Below, one piece after another: positions 25,784 through 34,032 of a stretch of 64,000 nt of DNA. Source of the DNA: Trinickia violacea (GTDB lineage Bacteria > Pseudomonadota > Gammaproteobacteria > Burkholderiales > Burkholderiaceae). Every line of letters begins with the position of its first letter. The first letter of the stretch is position 1. The translations under genes and the position numbers were made by a program. The notes below the pieces were generated by a model. The model saw only the letters and a program-made list of their open reading frames with translations. It had not been told where the DNA came from and searched no databases. The stretch is taken from positions 186,001 to 250,000 of the forward strand of contig NZ_CP040078.1 of the NCBI RefSeq assembly GCF_005280735.1, in the 5' to 3' direction.

Positions 25784-26878
25784 TCAGAAGCGGTGACGAA
25801 GCCCGACGCGCAAAAGACCTTGGGACTGCCCGTTTGAGGGATTCGTGACATAGGTCATTTGTGCCTGCGTCGCCGAACCTCCGGCCTTCATCAACTGAGC
25901 CGCGAAGTAGACATCGGTTCGCTTGGACAGGTAGTAGTCCGCAAAGAGACCGAGCGCGCGGTAGATGGGCGCAGCGCTGGTGGCATCGACCTTGCCGTGT
26001 GTATAGACGTACACGATGCCGGCCAAAATATCCGGCCGGATCAGGTAGCCAACGTTCGCCTCATAGTTGTCAAAGCGCACGTCGTTGCCCAAGAACGCGT
26101 TCTTGAAACGCGTGTTGGTATATTCAAGACCGATCGTCGCGTTGCCGATTTTGTAGGTTCCGCCAACGCCTGCGAGCGTCTGGCTCTTCGCGTTGGGCAC
26201 ATAGGCAGCAAACGTGACCGCGTTCGGCGCGACGCTGTTGAACACGGCCGCAAAAGGATTCTTGATATACGTATAGGCGGCGGCAACATACAGCGGTCCG
26301 CCGGCGTAAGTCACGCCAAACGATTTGACGCTATTCGTGGAGAATTGGCCCGCCTGTCCTCCAAAGCTATACAGTCCGGCGAGCGAGAATCCTCCCACTG
26401 TCGGACTGACGTATTTGACGGCGTTGTTGATACGGTTGGTCCCTGCGGTGTTATCGATGTCGCCGGCGTGAGCGAAGTAGACCGACCAATTCAATCCGGC
26501 ATTGATTTTCGACAGCAAGTCAGCCATCTCTTCGTACTGGCGCCCAAGCGTCAGCGAGCCATACTTGCTTGTGACGCCGACGTACGCCTGACGACCAAAA
26601 AGCGCTCCGTTATTGCCGATGTTGCCGGTGGACGGATCAAAACCGTCCTCCAGCACGAAAACGGCTTTCATGCCGCCACCGAGATCCTCCGCGCCCCGAA
26701 GGCCCCATCTCGAGATCGACGCGCCGCCGCTCTGAAGCTGCCAATTCGAGGCACCCTTCTGATTGGTCGTATAGGTAATACCTTCGTCAACGATTCCATA
26801 CAACGTGACACTGCTTTGCGCATACACGGAAGCGGATGACACGCAAAGTAACGCGATGGCGCACGGCAAGCCCTTCAT
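25784..26878 (-). CDS. Gram-negative porin
   Basis: The protein has 364 residues from the ATG at 26878 (GGAG with good spacing). A ~21-residue signal peptide ends SVYAQ. The mature start is SSVTLYGIVDEGITYTTNQ. The barrel has alternating strands such as GRQAYVGVTSKYGSLTLGRQYEE, the constriction-loop region, and a C-terminal strand ending QGLLRVGLRHRF with the terminal Phe needed for outer-membrane assembly. It forms the uptake pore of the TetR island. It is a paralogue of the porin cut at position 1. Confidence 0.95.
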   Translation of the reverse strand: MKGLPCAIALLCVSSASVYAQSSVTLYGIVDEGITYTTNQKGASNWQLQSGGASISRWGLRGAEDLGGGMKAVFVLEDGFDPSTGNIGNNGALFGRQAYVGVTSKYGSLTLGRQYEEMADLLSKINAGLNWSVYFAHAGDIDNTAGTNRINNAVKYVSPTVGGFSLAGLYSFGGQAGQFSTNSVKSFGVTYAGGPLYVAAAYTYIKNPFAAVFNSVAPNAVTFAAYVPNAKSQTLAGVGGTYKIGNATIGLEYTNTRFKNAFLGNDVRFDNYEANVGYLIRPDILAGIVYVYTHGKVDATSAAPIYRALGLFADYYLSKRTDVYFAAQLMKAGGSATQAQMTYVTNPSNGQSQGLLRVGLRHRF

Positions 26879-26884
26879 CTCCAA

Positions 26885-27258
26885 TCTCCTGACCTTTTGG
26901 TTCTACTGGCGGCTGAACGCCGCCGATAGTTGTGTACCGATTTATATTTTCCGATCGTGCAGCTTTAGTTTAGGAAAACACTTTCCGATCGTAAAGTATT
27001 GAGAGACTGGGACTATCCCTATGAGATCGAGTCGCGCGGTCGCATGGCCGCCGCTCTATGCGTGGCCGCGAAGATCGAGGGGAGAGACAAAGAGGCGCGG
27101 AGGGTGCGCGTGGAGGCGACAGGCGCGCCTTTTGGCCGTTTCTGTGGCCCCGTCAAGCTCGATTGAACTCAGGGCGCCGCTGCAATTGTTTGGTGACGTG
27201 CTGCTACGTCTCGTGCGACCCACGAGCGATGTGTGGTCCGCTGGCGGGACCTTCGCCT
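26885..27258. other. Intergenic region between porin and second hydratase
   Basis: This 374-base stretch lies upstream of the porin and downstream of the hydratase stop. It holds operator C and, 34 bases from it, a second occurrence of CCGATCGT (26951-26958 and 26985-26992), possibly a second weaker site. The part from 27010 to 27258 is G/C-rich with open frames on both strands but no recognisable protein. Confidence 0.6.
26978..26999. promoter_or_regulatory. Operator C: ACACTTTCC-GATC-GTAAAGTAT
   Basis: The right arm is the exact consensus; the left differs at two of nine. It lies 100 bases before the porin start and should govern porin and transporter. Confidence 0.68.
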
Positions 27259-28047
27259 TCAGGTTGGCGAGTGTCTTGTCGAATCCGATCGTCCAACGAA
27301 CGCGGCGACTCGCTGATAAAACGCTTCCGTCGAGGCACATCTCAAGAATGCCTGCTTTTCGTCCTCTAGATGTTGCTCGAGGCCGTGCTCCGAAGCCTTG
27401 CCGACCAGCGATTTCATCTCGCTGACCGCCGATGGCGGCAAGTTCGCCACCTGCCGCGCGATAGCGAAGGTGGCCTCCTCCAGAGACGCCGGATCAGCAA
27501 CGTCTTGTACGAGTCCCAGCGAACTCGCTTCTTCTGCATTCAGCGAATCTTTCACCAGCAGAAGTTGCAGGGCGCGCGCTGCACCCAGGCGGCGTGCCAG
27601 ATGAAAGGAGAGGCCTCCGTCTGTCGAAGTACCGAGCTTGCCGTAACCGACAACGAAGCGAGCCGAATGTGACGCGACGACCAGATCGCACGCCATGGCC
27701 AACGAGAAGCCTGCGCCTGCTGCGGCCCCTTGTACGCTCGCGATCACAGGAACCGGCAAGCGCCGTAGTTTCAGGATCACAGCGTTAAGCGCGCTGATCA
27801 GTGTTTCCAAAAAGCCATCGGCTCTTTGCAGCCCATCCAGGATCTGAACGAGATTTCCACCCGCCGAAAATATCCGGCCCGTGGCTTGCAGAACCACCGC
27901 GCGATACCTCTCGTTCGCCTCGACGTCGCCGAGGGCCCTCAACAGGCCTTCGCAGAACTCCAGGTCGATTGAGTTTGCCTGCGCTTCGTTTCCTAAGGTG
28001 ATGACAGCGAGATCGTCACGCGAGGTCAAAGTGATGTTGGTCTGCAT
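27259..28047 (-). CDS. Enoyl-CoA hydratase/isomerase family protein
   Basis: The protein has 262 residues from the ATG at 28047; the longer frame to 28218 has no homology and runs into the operator. It has the crotonase motifs GRIFSAGGNLVQIL and GAAAGAGFSLAMACDLVVASHSARFVVGYGKLGTSTDGGLSFHLARRLG. The latter resembles the PaaG/PaaB isomerase-hydratase branch, where Asp rather than two Glu residues acts. It is divergent from the second TetR and lies behind operator D. It would act on an enoyl-CoA in the island's side-chain pathway. Confidence 0.9.
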   Translation of the reverse strand: MQTNITLTSRDDLAVITLGNEAQANSIDLEFCEGLLRALGDVEANERYRAVVLQATGRIFSAGGNLVQILDGLQRADGFLETLISALNAVILKLRRLPVPVIASVQGAAAGAGFSLAMACDLVVASHSARFVVGYGKLGTSTDGGLSFHLARRLGAARALQLLLVKDSLNAEEASSLGLVQDVADPASLEEATFAIARQVANLPPSAVSEMKSLVGKASEHGLEQHLEDEKQAFLRCASTEAFYQRVAAFVGRSDSTRHSPT

Positions 28048-28219
28048 GAGCCGATACCTGCATTCAGGGAAGTCGAGTAGAGAGAGTTGGCGCTGTTCAC
28101 GCGGCGCGTTCAGACATTCAGGGACGCACGCACCACGGCGCTGCAAATTCAGTGGTCTATTAACTCGTCGTCGAAGCAAGGTGCCATGCCGAGGTCCTGC
28201 TCGCACCCGCGACGCCACT

Positions 28220-28241
28220 ATACTTTACCATCGTTCAATTT
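28220..28241. promoter_or_regulatory. Operator D: ATACTTTAC-CATC-GTTCAATTT (degenerate right arm)
   Basis: The left arm is exact; only five of nine right-arm bases fit. It lies in the 398-base divergent region (28048-28445) between the hydratase and the TetR genes, where an autoregulatory site is expected. The rest of that region shows no gene I can support. Confidence 0.5.
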
Positions 28242-28445
28242 AAAATGGGTGACGTCACGACCGTGCGCCAGCCACTCAACCGAGCGGCGCACGTGATCCG
28301 TTGTATTATCCTTTTGTATAGTTTTTTACGGCCACGCTCGCTACGCGGGTTTGAGACTGCTCGCCGAAACCGGAATCGAAGCCCGTCTTGCCAGGGTTCC
28401 CGTTCAAGCACGCTCCGGCAACGACATTCCTACTTGAGAAGCCAA

Positions 28446-29213
28446 ATGGTGCAACGTAAAGTTTCCAACAAGAATCCTGACAGGAAGGGCCGTCCGACAG
28501 AGCTACAGCGCGCGGAGCAGCAGCGTTCGCAGGAAACGCGGGCCGCAATCCTGAACGCGGCGCTTTCGGAATTCGCCGCTAAGGGCTTCGAGGCCGCAAG
28601 CATACGCAGCATCGCTGACCGGGTCGGGTTACAGCACCCGCTCATCACTTACCACTACCGTTCCAAAGATATTCTGTGGCAAGCGGTAGCCGAATTTGTT
28701 TTCGAGCGCATCCGTCACGAGTGGGAAGCGCATCTGGCGGATACGCCACCTACCGCCACCGCCGCGGAACGCGTAAAAGTGATGTACCGGGCGCTCTTCA
28801 GATTCACGGTCGACTATCCCGAGTTTCATCGCTTCATGCTTCAGGAATTCCTCAGTTACAGCGCTAGACTGCAGTGGCTCGCCGATACGGTGCTCAAGCC
28901 GCTGATCAATGGGCTGCTGCCGCAGATTCGTGCTGCACAAGAAGAAGGCGCGTTGCCTCAAGGCGAACCGATCATCTTTCACTATCTGTTGATCAGCCTG
29001 ACGTCGACCCTTTCCGGTTTCGGCCCGGAGATGCAGGCAACCTCCAACATTTCCTCGTCAGATCCCGCTGTCGTGGATGCCTACTGGCAAACGGTCGAGG
29101 AACTCGTCTTCCGCAAACGGACGCGCTCCAGCCGGTCCGAAAAGGCCGACTCGCATTCGAGCCACGCGGACAGGCAGCCGCGCGTGTCGGGTCGCGCCAA
29201 GAGCGCCAGTTAG
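28446..29213 (+). CDS. TetR-family regulator, right paralogue
   Basis: The protein has 255 residues. The start at 28446 aligns with that of the paralogue at 15129; an in-frame start at 28245 would add 67 residues without homology. The HTH is at ~30-75 (RAAILNAALSEFAAKGFEAASIRSIADRVGLQHPLITYHYRSKDILWQAV). The ligand domain matches the left paralogue through IIFHYLLISLTSTLSGFGPEM; a basic, Ser-rich tail (~230-255) is extra. Four similar inverted repeats lie before its own divergent region and the island's promoters, so it is the first candidate for their repressor. Confidence 0.92.
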   Translation: MVQRKVSNKNPDRKGRPTELQRAEQQRSQETRAAILNAALSEFAAKGFEAASIRSIADRVGLQHPLITYHYRSKDILWQAVAEFVFERIRHEWEAHLADTPPTATAAERVKVMYRALFRFTVDYPEFHRFMLQEFLSYSARLQWLADTVLKPLINGLLPQIRAAQEEGALPQGEPIIFHYLLISLTSTLSGFGPEMQATSNISSSDPAVVDAYWQTVEELVFRKRTRSSRSEKADSHSSHADRQPRVSGRAKSAS

Positions 29214-29285
29214 CTCCCCGCAAATCTCGTAGCCAACCGCTCCCGCTCGAACGCCTCGACAACGAGCCAGTGTTCGGACGGGCGA

Positions 29286-29669
29286 TCAACCCGCTCGCCG
29301 ACGCCCTTCCCCCGTGGGCGCCGCCGGCCCCTCGGCCCGGCCGCTGAGCCCCTTCAAACCTTCGATCACCCTGAGCAAGGCGCGCCCGTGCTCGTCCGAA
29401 CCGTCCCACGCATCGACGATCGCATTGCGCAGCAACTCGTTGTAGCCGCCGACTCGCTTCCCCGCAAGACGCGCGTCGACACCATAGAAACTGCATAGCT
29501 TATTGAATGACGCACTTCTGCGCATCCGGTGCCCGCTCGATAAGCGAAGGCGTGAGACCGTAGGCTGACTGACTCCAGAAAGACGCGCTATTTCGCTGGA
29601 CGAACGACTATCCGCCATGAGTCGGCGCAACAGGTCCTGCACGGGAAAATCGGTGTCCGGGGCTTCCAT
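29286..29669 (-). CDS. Small helix-turn-helix DNA-binding protein
   Basis: The protein has 127 residues from the ATG at 29669, or 130 from 29678. Residues ~10-45 contain an XRE-like helix-turn-helix (LLRRLMADSRSSSEIARLSGVSQPTVSRLRLS). The remainder is helical with a Gly/Ala/Arg-rich end. I recognise no family beyond the HTH. A TATAAT (29682-29677 on this strand) ends eight bases before the ATG at 29669, so the transcript would begin at or next to that ATG. It is divergent from the 270-residue protein at 29749, with a perfect inverted repeat between, and is probably an autoregulator of the pair. Confidence 0.7.
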   Translation of the reverse strand: MEAPDTDFPVQDLLRRLMADSRSSSEIARLSGVSQPTVSRLRLSSGHRMRRSASFNKLCSFYGVDARLAGKRVGGYNELLRNAIVDAWDGSDEHGRALLRVIEGLKGLSGRAEGPAAPTGEGRRRAG

Positions 29670-29672
29670 TCC

Positions 29673-29706
29673 ATTCATTATACCGACACATTAACGGCTA
29701 ATGAAT
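29673..29706. promoter_or_regulatory. Perfect 8-base inverted repeat over the HTH gene promoter
   Basis: ATTCATTA (29673-29680) and TAATGAAT (29699-29706) are separated by 18 bases. On the minus strand the arms coincide with a -35-like TTCATT and a TATAAT spaced 17 bases apart, so a protein bound to the repeat would block the promoter. It also lies 43 bases before the divergent gene's start. Confidence 0.65.
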
Positions 29707-29748
29707 TGCCCGTCGAATTCGGCGAACGGCACTGTCCCGAGGAAGTTG

Positions 29749-30561
29749 ATGACACTGAAGCACCTACCGCCCGCGTTTTGCTGGACCAAGATCGGCAGCG
29801 AGTCCGGCGAAACGCTCCCCACGATCGTTCTTCGAAAGGAATGGGAACGCAGGCTGGGCGGCGGACGCTTTCTATGGGGCACGAGCCAGTCGCTCGGCAG
29901 CAGTGCGCGGGGCGCGGCACACCGCATCGGCTCGCTCATGGCCCTTTTCTCGCCGGCGTCGAGCAACGTCAAGCCCGCCGACAGAAAGCGCGAGGACGTG
30001 CTCCTGTGGAACGCGTGGATCGACGTGAGCGGCCAAGTGCGGCCGTTGCCGCCCCACACCTTCATCACGAGCCGCAAAACGCTTCCGTCGGGTCGACGCA
30101 GGGAACACCACTACGCGCTGGTTTGCTCGTCTCCCACAGAACTGAGTATCGGCAGCCGAGTGAAGGCGTACCCCGAGCACCTGCGCAATGTGTGCACGGG
30201 AAAGCCCTTGGGGGCTGCCTTCGGCACCGTGGTGGTGGAGTGCATTGGGCGAACGAGCGAACAGACCGGCAAGCGCTATCCCATCGCGCTTGCGGTCGAG
30301 CTCGAGGCGCCTTATTTCGTTCGGCTCGCCCAGCCGAGCGTGCTGAAAGGCCGGGACCTCGCCGCGATGCACAAAGCGTCACGCGAAGGAGACTTCGAAA
30401 CCTGGCTCGAGCTCGTGAAGCGTTTTCGCAACCCGCCTTCGATCGAGCGCGAACGTGGCTTCACGCGCGATCTCTTCGATATGCCCTCGGTGGAATCGGC
30501 TACTCCCTTGGGCAACGTCGCCGGCGCGCAGCCTAACTTCGCGAGCAGACCGCGTCCTTGA
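29749..30561 (+). CDS. Uncharacterised 270-residue protein paired with an HTH gene
   Basis: The protein has 270 residues from the ATG at 29749, chosen because GAGG precedes it with good spacing; an ATG at 29701 lies inside the inverted repeat. There is no signal peptide and no membrane segment. Notable stretches are FCWTKIGSESGETLPTIVLR, GGGRFLWGTSQSLG and TFITSRKTLPSGRRREHHYALVC. Cys residues are few. I do not recognise the family. Context (divergent small HTH, shared palindrome, no metabolic neighbours) resembles a self-regulated accessory module such as a toxin-antitoxin or defence pair, but that is inference only. Confidence 0.65.
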   Translation: MTLKHLPPAFCWTKIGSESGETLPTIVLRKEWERRLGGGRFLWGTSQSLGSSARGAAHRIGSLMALFSPASSNVKPADRKREDVLLWNAWIDVSGQVRPLPPHTFITSRKTLPSGRRREHHYALVCSSPTELSIGSRVKAYPEHLRNVCTGKPLGAAFGTVVVECIGRTSEQTGKRYPIALAVELEAPYFVRLAQPSVLKGRDLAAMHKASREGDFETWLELVKRFRNPPSIERERGFTRDLFDMPSVESATPLGNVAGAQPNFASRPRP

Positions 30562-30727
30562 ACGCGGAACGACCGTTTAAAGACGGCACAACCGTGCACT
30601 AGCAGGCAAGACGTCCTGCGCTGACGGGCAAGCGCTCCGGCTTTATTCGGCGATATCGTTGTCTCACCCCGCAATAAGCGGCGGCGCCGCGTCACACTAT
30701 GCGTACCCACTCCGGTCGCTGTCTCCA

Positions 30728-33700
30728 TCACCGATACCGACCGATATCGCCACCTTCGTCGTGCGGACGCGCGAACGCTTCCGTTGTCCCTCCGTGGTGA
30801 TGCTTCAGCTTGTGCGAGGCCTCTTCGAGCTTGTCACCGAGCAGCCGTCGCACCGTCACGTAGAACACCGGAATCAGCAACAGCCCGAAGAACGTCGCGA
30901 AGAGCATCCCGCCGATCACGCCAGTGCCGATCTCGTGCCGCGACGAAGAACCGGCCCCTGTGGAGATGACGAGCGGGAACACACCCAGAATAAAGGCCAT
31001 CGAAGTCATCAGGATCGGGCGCAAGCGCAGGCGTGCCGCAGTCGTGACCGCATCGTAGAGCGTCATCCCGTTCGCCTGCCCTTCGACCGCGAATTCGACG
31101 ATCAGAATCGCGTTCTTCGCGGCCAGGCCGATGACCGTGACGAGCCCGATCTTGAAGTAGATATCGTTGGGCACATCGCGCCACAGACAGAACGCCAGCA
31201 TGCCGAGCATTCCGAGCGGGACCACGAGCAGCACCGCAACCGGAATGGACCAGCTCTCATAGAGCGCGGCCAGGCACAAAAAGACCACGAGGATCGAAAG
31301 CGCCATGAGCGTCGTCGCCGAGCTTCCCGCCAGCAGCTCCTGATAGGACTGCCCGGTCCAGTCCGCGTCGAATCCCCGCGGCAGTTTTTGATTGACGAGG
31401 CCCTGCAGCGTCTGCATTGCCTGGCCCGTCGAATAGCCGGGCGCCGAATTGCCGACGATTTCGACGGCGGAATAGCCGTTGAAGCGCGGCAGCACGGTCG
31501 GGCCGTTGTACCAGCTGGTCTTGACGACGCTCGAAAGCGGCACCATGTCGTACGGGCTGATCGACGTATTGGCCACCGACGGGTCAACCGGCGTCAGATA
31601 CCCGCTCGTGTTGGTCACCAGCCCGGCCGTGCTCGTCGTCCCCGACGCGGCGTTGGTGATGCCGGCCGGCGTGTAGAGGTGCTGAAACGCATCGAGACCC
31701 ATCCGGTAAGGCGCATCCGCCTGGATGAACACCTTCTTCACGCGGCCGCCGTAGGTGAACTGGTTCACGAAGAACGGCGCCAGTTCCATTTTGATGGTGT
31801 CGTAGACGTCCGTCAGCGACAGCCCCATCGACTGCGCCTGCGGGCGATCCACCGCGATCTGCAGTTGCGGCGCGTTCGGCAGCGAATTCGGCCGGATGCC
31901 GAAGAGCACGTTGCTCTTGCCGGCGTCCGCGAGCAGCGTCGCCTCGGCTTGGCCGAGCTCCGCGCGCGACTGGCCGGCGCGCGCCTGCAGGTACATATCG
32001 ACGCCGCCGAACTGGCTCAGCCCGCGGATCGTCGGCAGATTGACGACGAACAATTGCGCGTCGGGAATGCTGTGCAGAATCTGGTTGGCCTGGGGAATCA
32101 GCTGCATCGCCGTTCGCCCGCGCTTGCTCCAATCGACCAGCTTGATGAACGACATACCGACGTTCTCGCTCGTGCCGACGAAGCTGAAACCTTCCGGCTG
32201 GAATATGCCGTAGATATCCTTGCCGATATCGCTATGCAGCAGCTTCTCGCGCACTTCGGACATCACGCGGTTCGTGCTCTGCAGCGTCGAGCCCGGCGGC
32301 AGGTTCACGAGCGCCAGCATGAAGCCCTGGTCTTCGTCGGGCACGAAGCCCGTCGGCAGTTTCGTGTAGAGGAAGCCGGTCAGAACGACCACGAGCACGA
32401 AGGCCATCATCCAGCGGGGCGCATGGCGCACTGCCCGTCCGACGTGTCCAAAATAGGTGTGCGACATCCGGTCGAAGCCGCGGTCGAACCAGCGGAAAAT
32501 CACACCCTTCTCGTGCGCGTGAACCGGCCTCAGGAACGCCGCGCAGAGCGACGGCGTGAACGACATCGCGAGAAATGCGGAGAACAACATCGAGACGGCG
32601 ATGGTCAGCGCGAACTGCGCGTAGATGATGCCGGTTGCGCCCGGCTGCAGCGCGGACGGCACGAACACGGCGGACAGCACGACCGTGATCGCGACGATGG
32701 CGCCCGTGATCTGCGCCATGGCCTTGCGCGTGGCCGCTCTCGGCTCCGTATGCTCCTCGCTCATGATCCGCTCGACGTTCTCGATCACCACGATCGCGTC
32801 GTCCACCACGATCCCGATCGCGAGCACCATACCGAAGAGCGTCAGCTGGTTCAGCGTGAAATTCAGCGCCGCAAGCCCGATGAACGTGCCGAGCAGCGCA
32901 ACCGGAATCACGAGGGTCGGGATGATCGTGGCCCGGATGTTCTGCAGGAAGATCAGCATCACGAAGAACACCAGGATGACGGCTTCGACCAGTGTCTTGA
33001 CCACATCGGTGATGGAAGCCGTGATGAAGGGCGTGGTGTCATACGGAATGTCCCACGTCACGCCATACGGCAGGTCATGCGCGAGGTCCGCCATCGCGGA
33101 CTTGACGGCATTGGCCACCTTGAGCGCGTTGGCGCCAGGCAGCAGATAAACCGCCATACCCCCGGCGGCCTTGCCGTCGTAGACCGGCGCCAGGCCATTG
33201 GTCTGCGCGCCGAAACTGATGCGCGCGACATCCGAGAGCCGGACCGTCGTGCCGTTGCTGTTCGACAGCAGGATGATGTCGCGGAACTGCTGCAGCGAAG
33301 AGAACAGCGCGTCGCCGGAAACCGTCGCCGTGAAGACCTGCCCCTTCACCGCCGGATCCGCCCCGAGCGAACCGGCGGCGAACTGCGCATTCTGGGAATT
33401 CACCGCGTTGAGCACATGGGTTGTCGAGAGTCCGTAACCCTGCAGCTTGTCAGGGTCGATCCAGATGCGCACGGCGTATTCGGAACCGAGCAGCGTGGTA
33501 TTGCCGACGCCGGTGATACGCCCGATCACCGGCTGGATCTGGGACGCGAGGATGTCCGAAAGCCGTGCCGCGTCGACGCCCGGCCGGTTCGAGCGCAGCG
33601 CGATGAACAACAGAATGTCGGGGCTCGACTTCGCGACCACCACGCCCAGTTGCTGCACCTGCGAGGGCAGCAACGGCTGGGCGATCTGAACCTTGTTCTG

Positions 33701-34021
33701 CACCTGCACCTGCGCAATGTCCGGGTTGGTGCCGGTCGCAAAGGTGAGCGTAATGACACTCTGGCCGTTCGAGCTCGAATTCGAGCTGAAGTACAGCAGG
33801 TTGTCGATGCCGGTGAGCTGCTGCTCGATGACCTGGGTCACCGTCGATTCCATCGTTGCAGCGCTCGCACCCGGAAAGGTCGAGGTGATCGTCACCTGCG
33901 GCGGCGCGATGTCGGGATACGAATCGATCCCCATGCTGCGCAAGGCGATGATGCCGAACAGCGAGATCAAAATGGCGACCACCCAGGCAAATATCGGCCG
34001 TTCAATGAAGAAACTCGGCAT
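30728..34021 (-). CDS. RND efflux pump, inner-membrane transporter (AcrB/MexB type)
   Basis: The protein has 1,097 residues from the ATG at 34021 (AGGAG eight bases upstream). It opens MPSFFIERPIFAWVVAILISLFG, the HAE1 signature. It has twelve membrane segments, two large periplasmic loops, and the proton-relay region LAIGIVVDDAIVVIENVERI with its paired aspartates. It forms the trimeric pump that expels hydrophobic drugs or solvents by proton antiport. It is third in an operon with the outer-membrane factor and fusion protein, 11 bases after the latter. No substrate is evident. Confidence 0.95.
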   Translation of the reverse strand: MPSFFIERPIFAWVVAILISLFGIIALRSMGIDSYPDIAPPQVTITSTFPGASAATMESTVTQVIEQQLTGIDNLLYFSSNSSSNGQSVITLTFATGTNPDIAQVQVQNKVQIAQPLLPSQVQQLGVVVAKSSPDILLFIALRSNRPGVDAARLSDILASQIQPVIGRITGVGNTTLLGSEYAVRIWIDPDKLQGYGLSTTHVLNAVNSQNAQFAAGSLGADPAVKGQVFTATVSGDALFSSLQQFRDIILLSNSNGTTVRLSDVARISFGAQTNGLAPVYDGKAAGGMAVYLLPGANALKVANAVKSAMADLAHDLPYGVTWDIPYDTTPFITASITDVVKTLVEAVILVFFVMLIFLQNIRATIIPTLVIPVALLGTFIGLAALNFTLNQLTLFGMVLAIGIVVDDAIVVIENVERIMSEEHTEPRAATRKAMAQITGAIVAITVVLSAVFVPSALQPGATGIIYAQFALTIAVSMLFSAFLAMSFTPSLCAAFLRPVHAHEKGVIFRWFDRGFDRMSHTYFGHVGRAVRHAPRWMMAFVLVVVLTGFLYTKLPTGFVPDEDQGFMLALVNLPPGSTLQSTNRVMSEVREKLLHSDIGKDIYGIFQPEGFSFVGTSENVGMSFIKLVDWSKRGRTAMQLIPQANQILHSIPDAQLFVVNLPTIRGLSQFGGVDMYLQARAGQSRAELGQAEATLLADAGKSNVLFGIRPNSLPNAPQLQIAVDRPQAQSMGLSLTDVYDTIKMELAPFFVNQFTYGGRVKKVFIQADAPYRMGLDAFQHLYTPAGITNAASGTTSTAGLVTNTSGYLTPVDPSVANTSISPYDMVPLSSVVKTSWYNGPTVLPRFNGYSAVEIVGNSAPGYSTGQAMQTLQGLVNQKLPRGFDADWTGQSYQELLAGSSATTLMALSILVVFLCLAALYESWSIPVAVLLVVPLGMLGMLAFCLWRDVPNDIYFKIGLVTVIGLAAKNAILIVEFAVEGQANGMTLYDAVTTAARLRLRPILMTSMAFILGVFPLVISTGAGSSSRHEIGTGVIGGMLFATFFGLLLIPVFYVTVRRLLGDKLEEASHKLKHHHGGTTEAFARPHDEGGDIGRYR

Positions 34022-34032
34022 GGAATGCTCTC

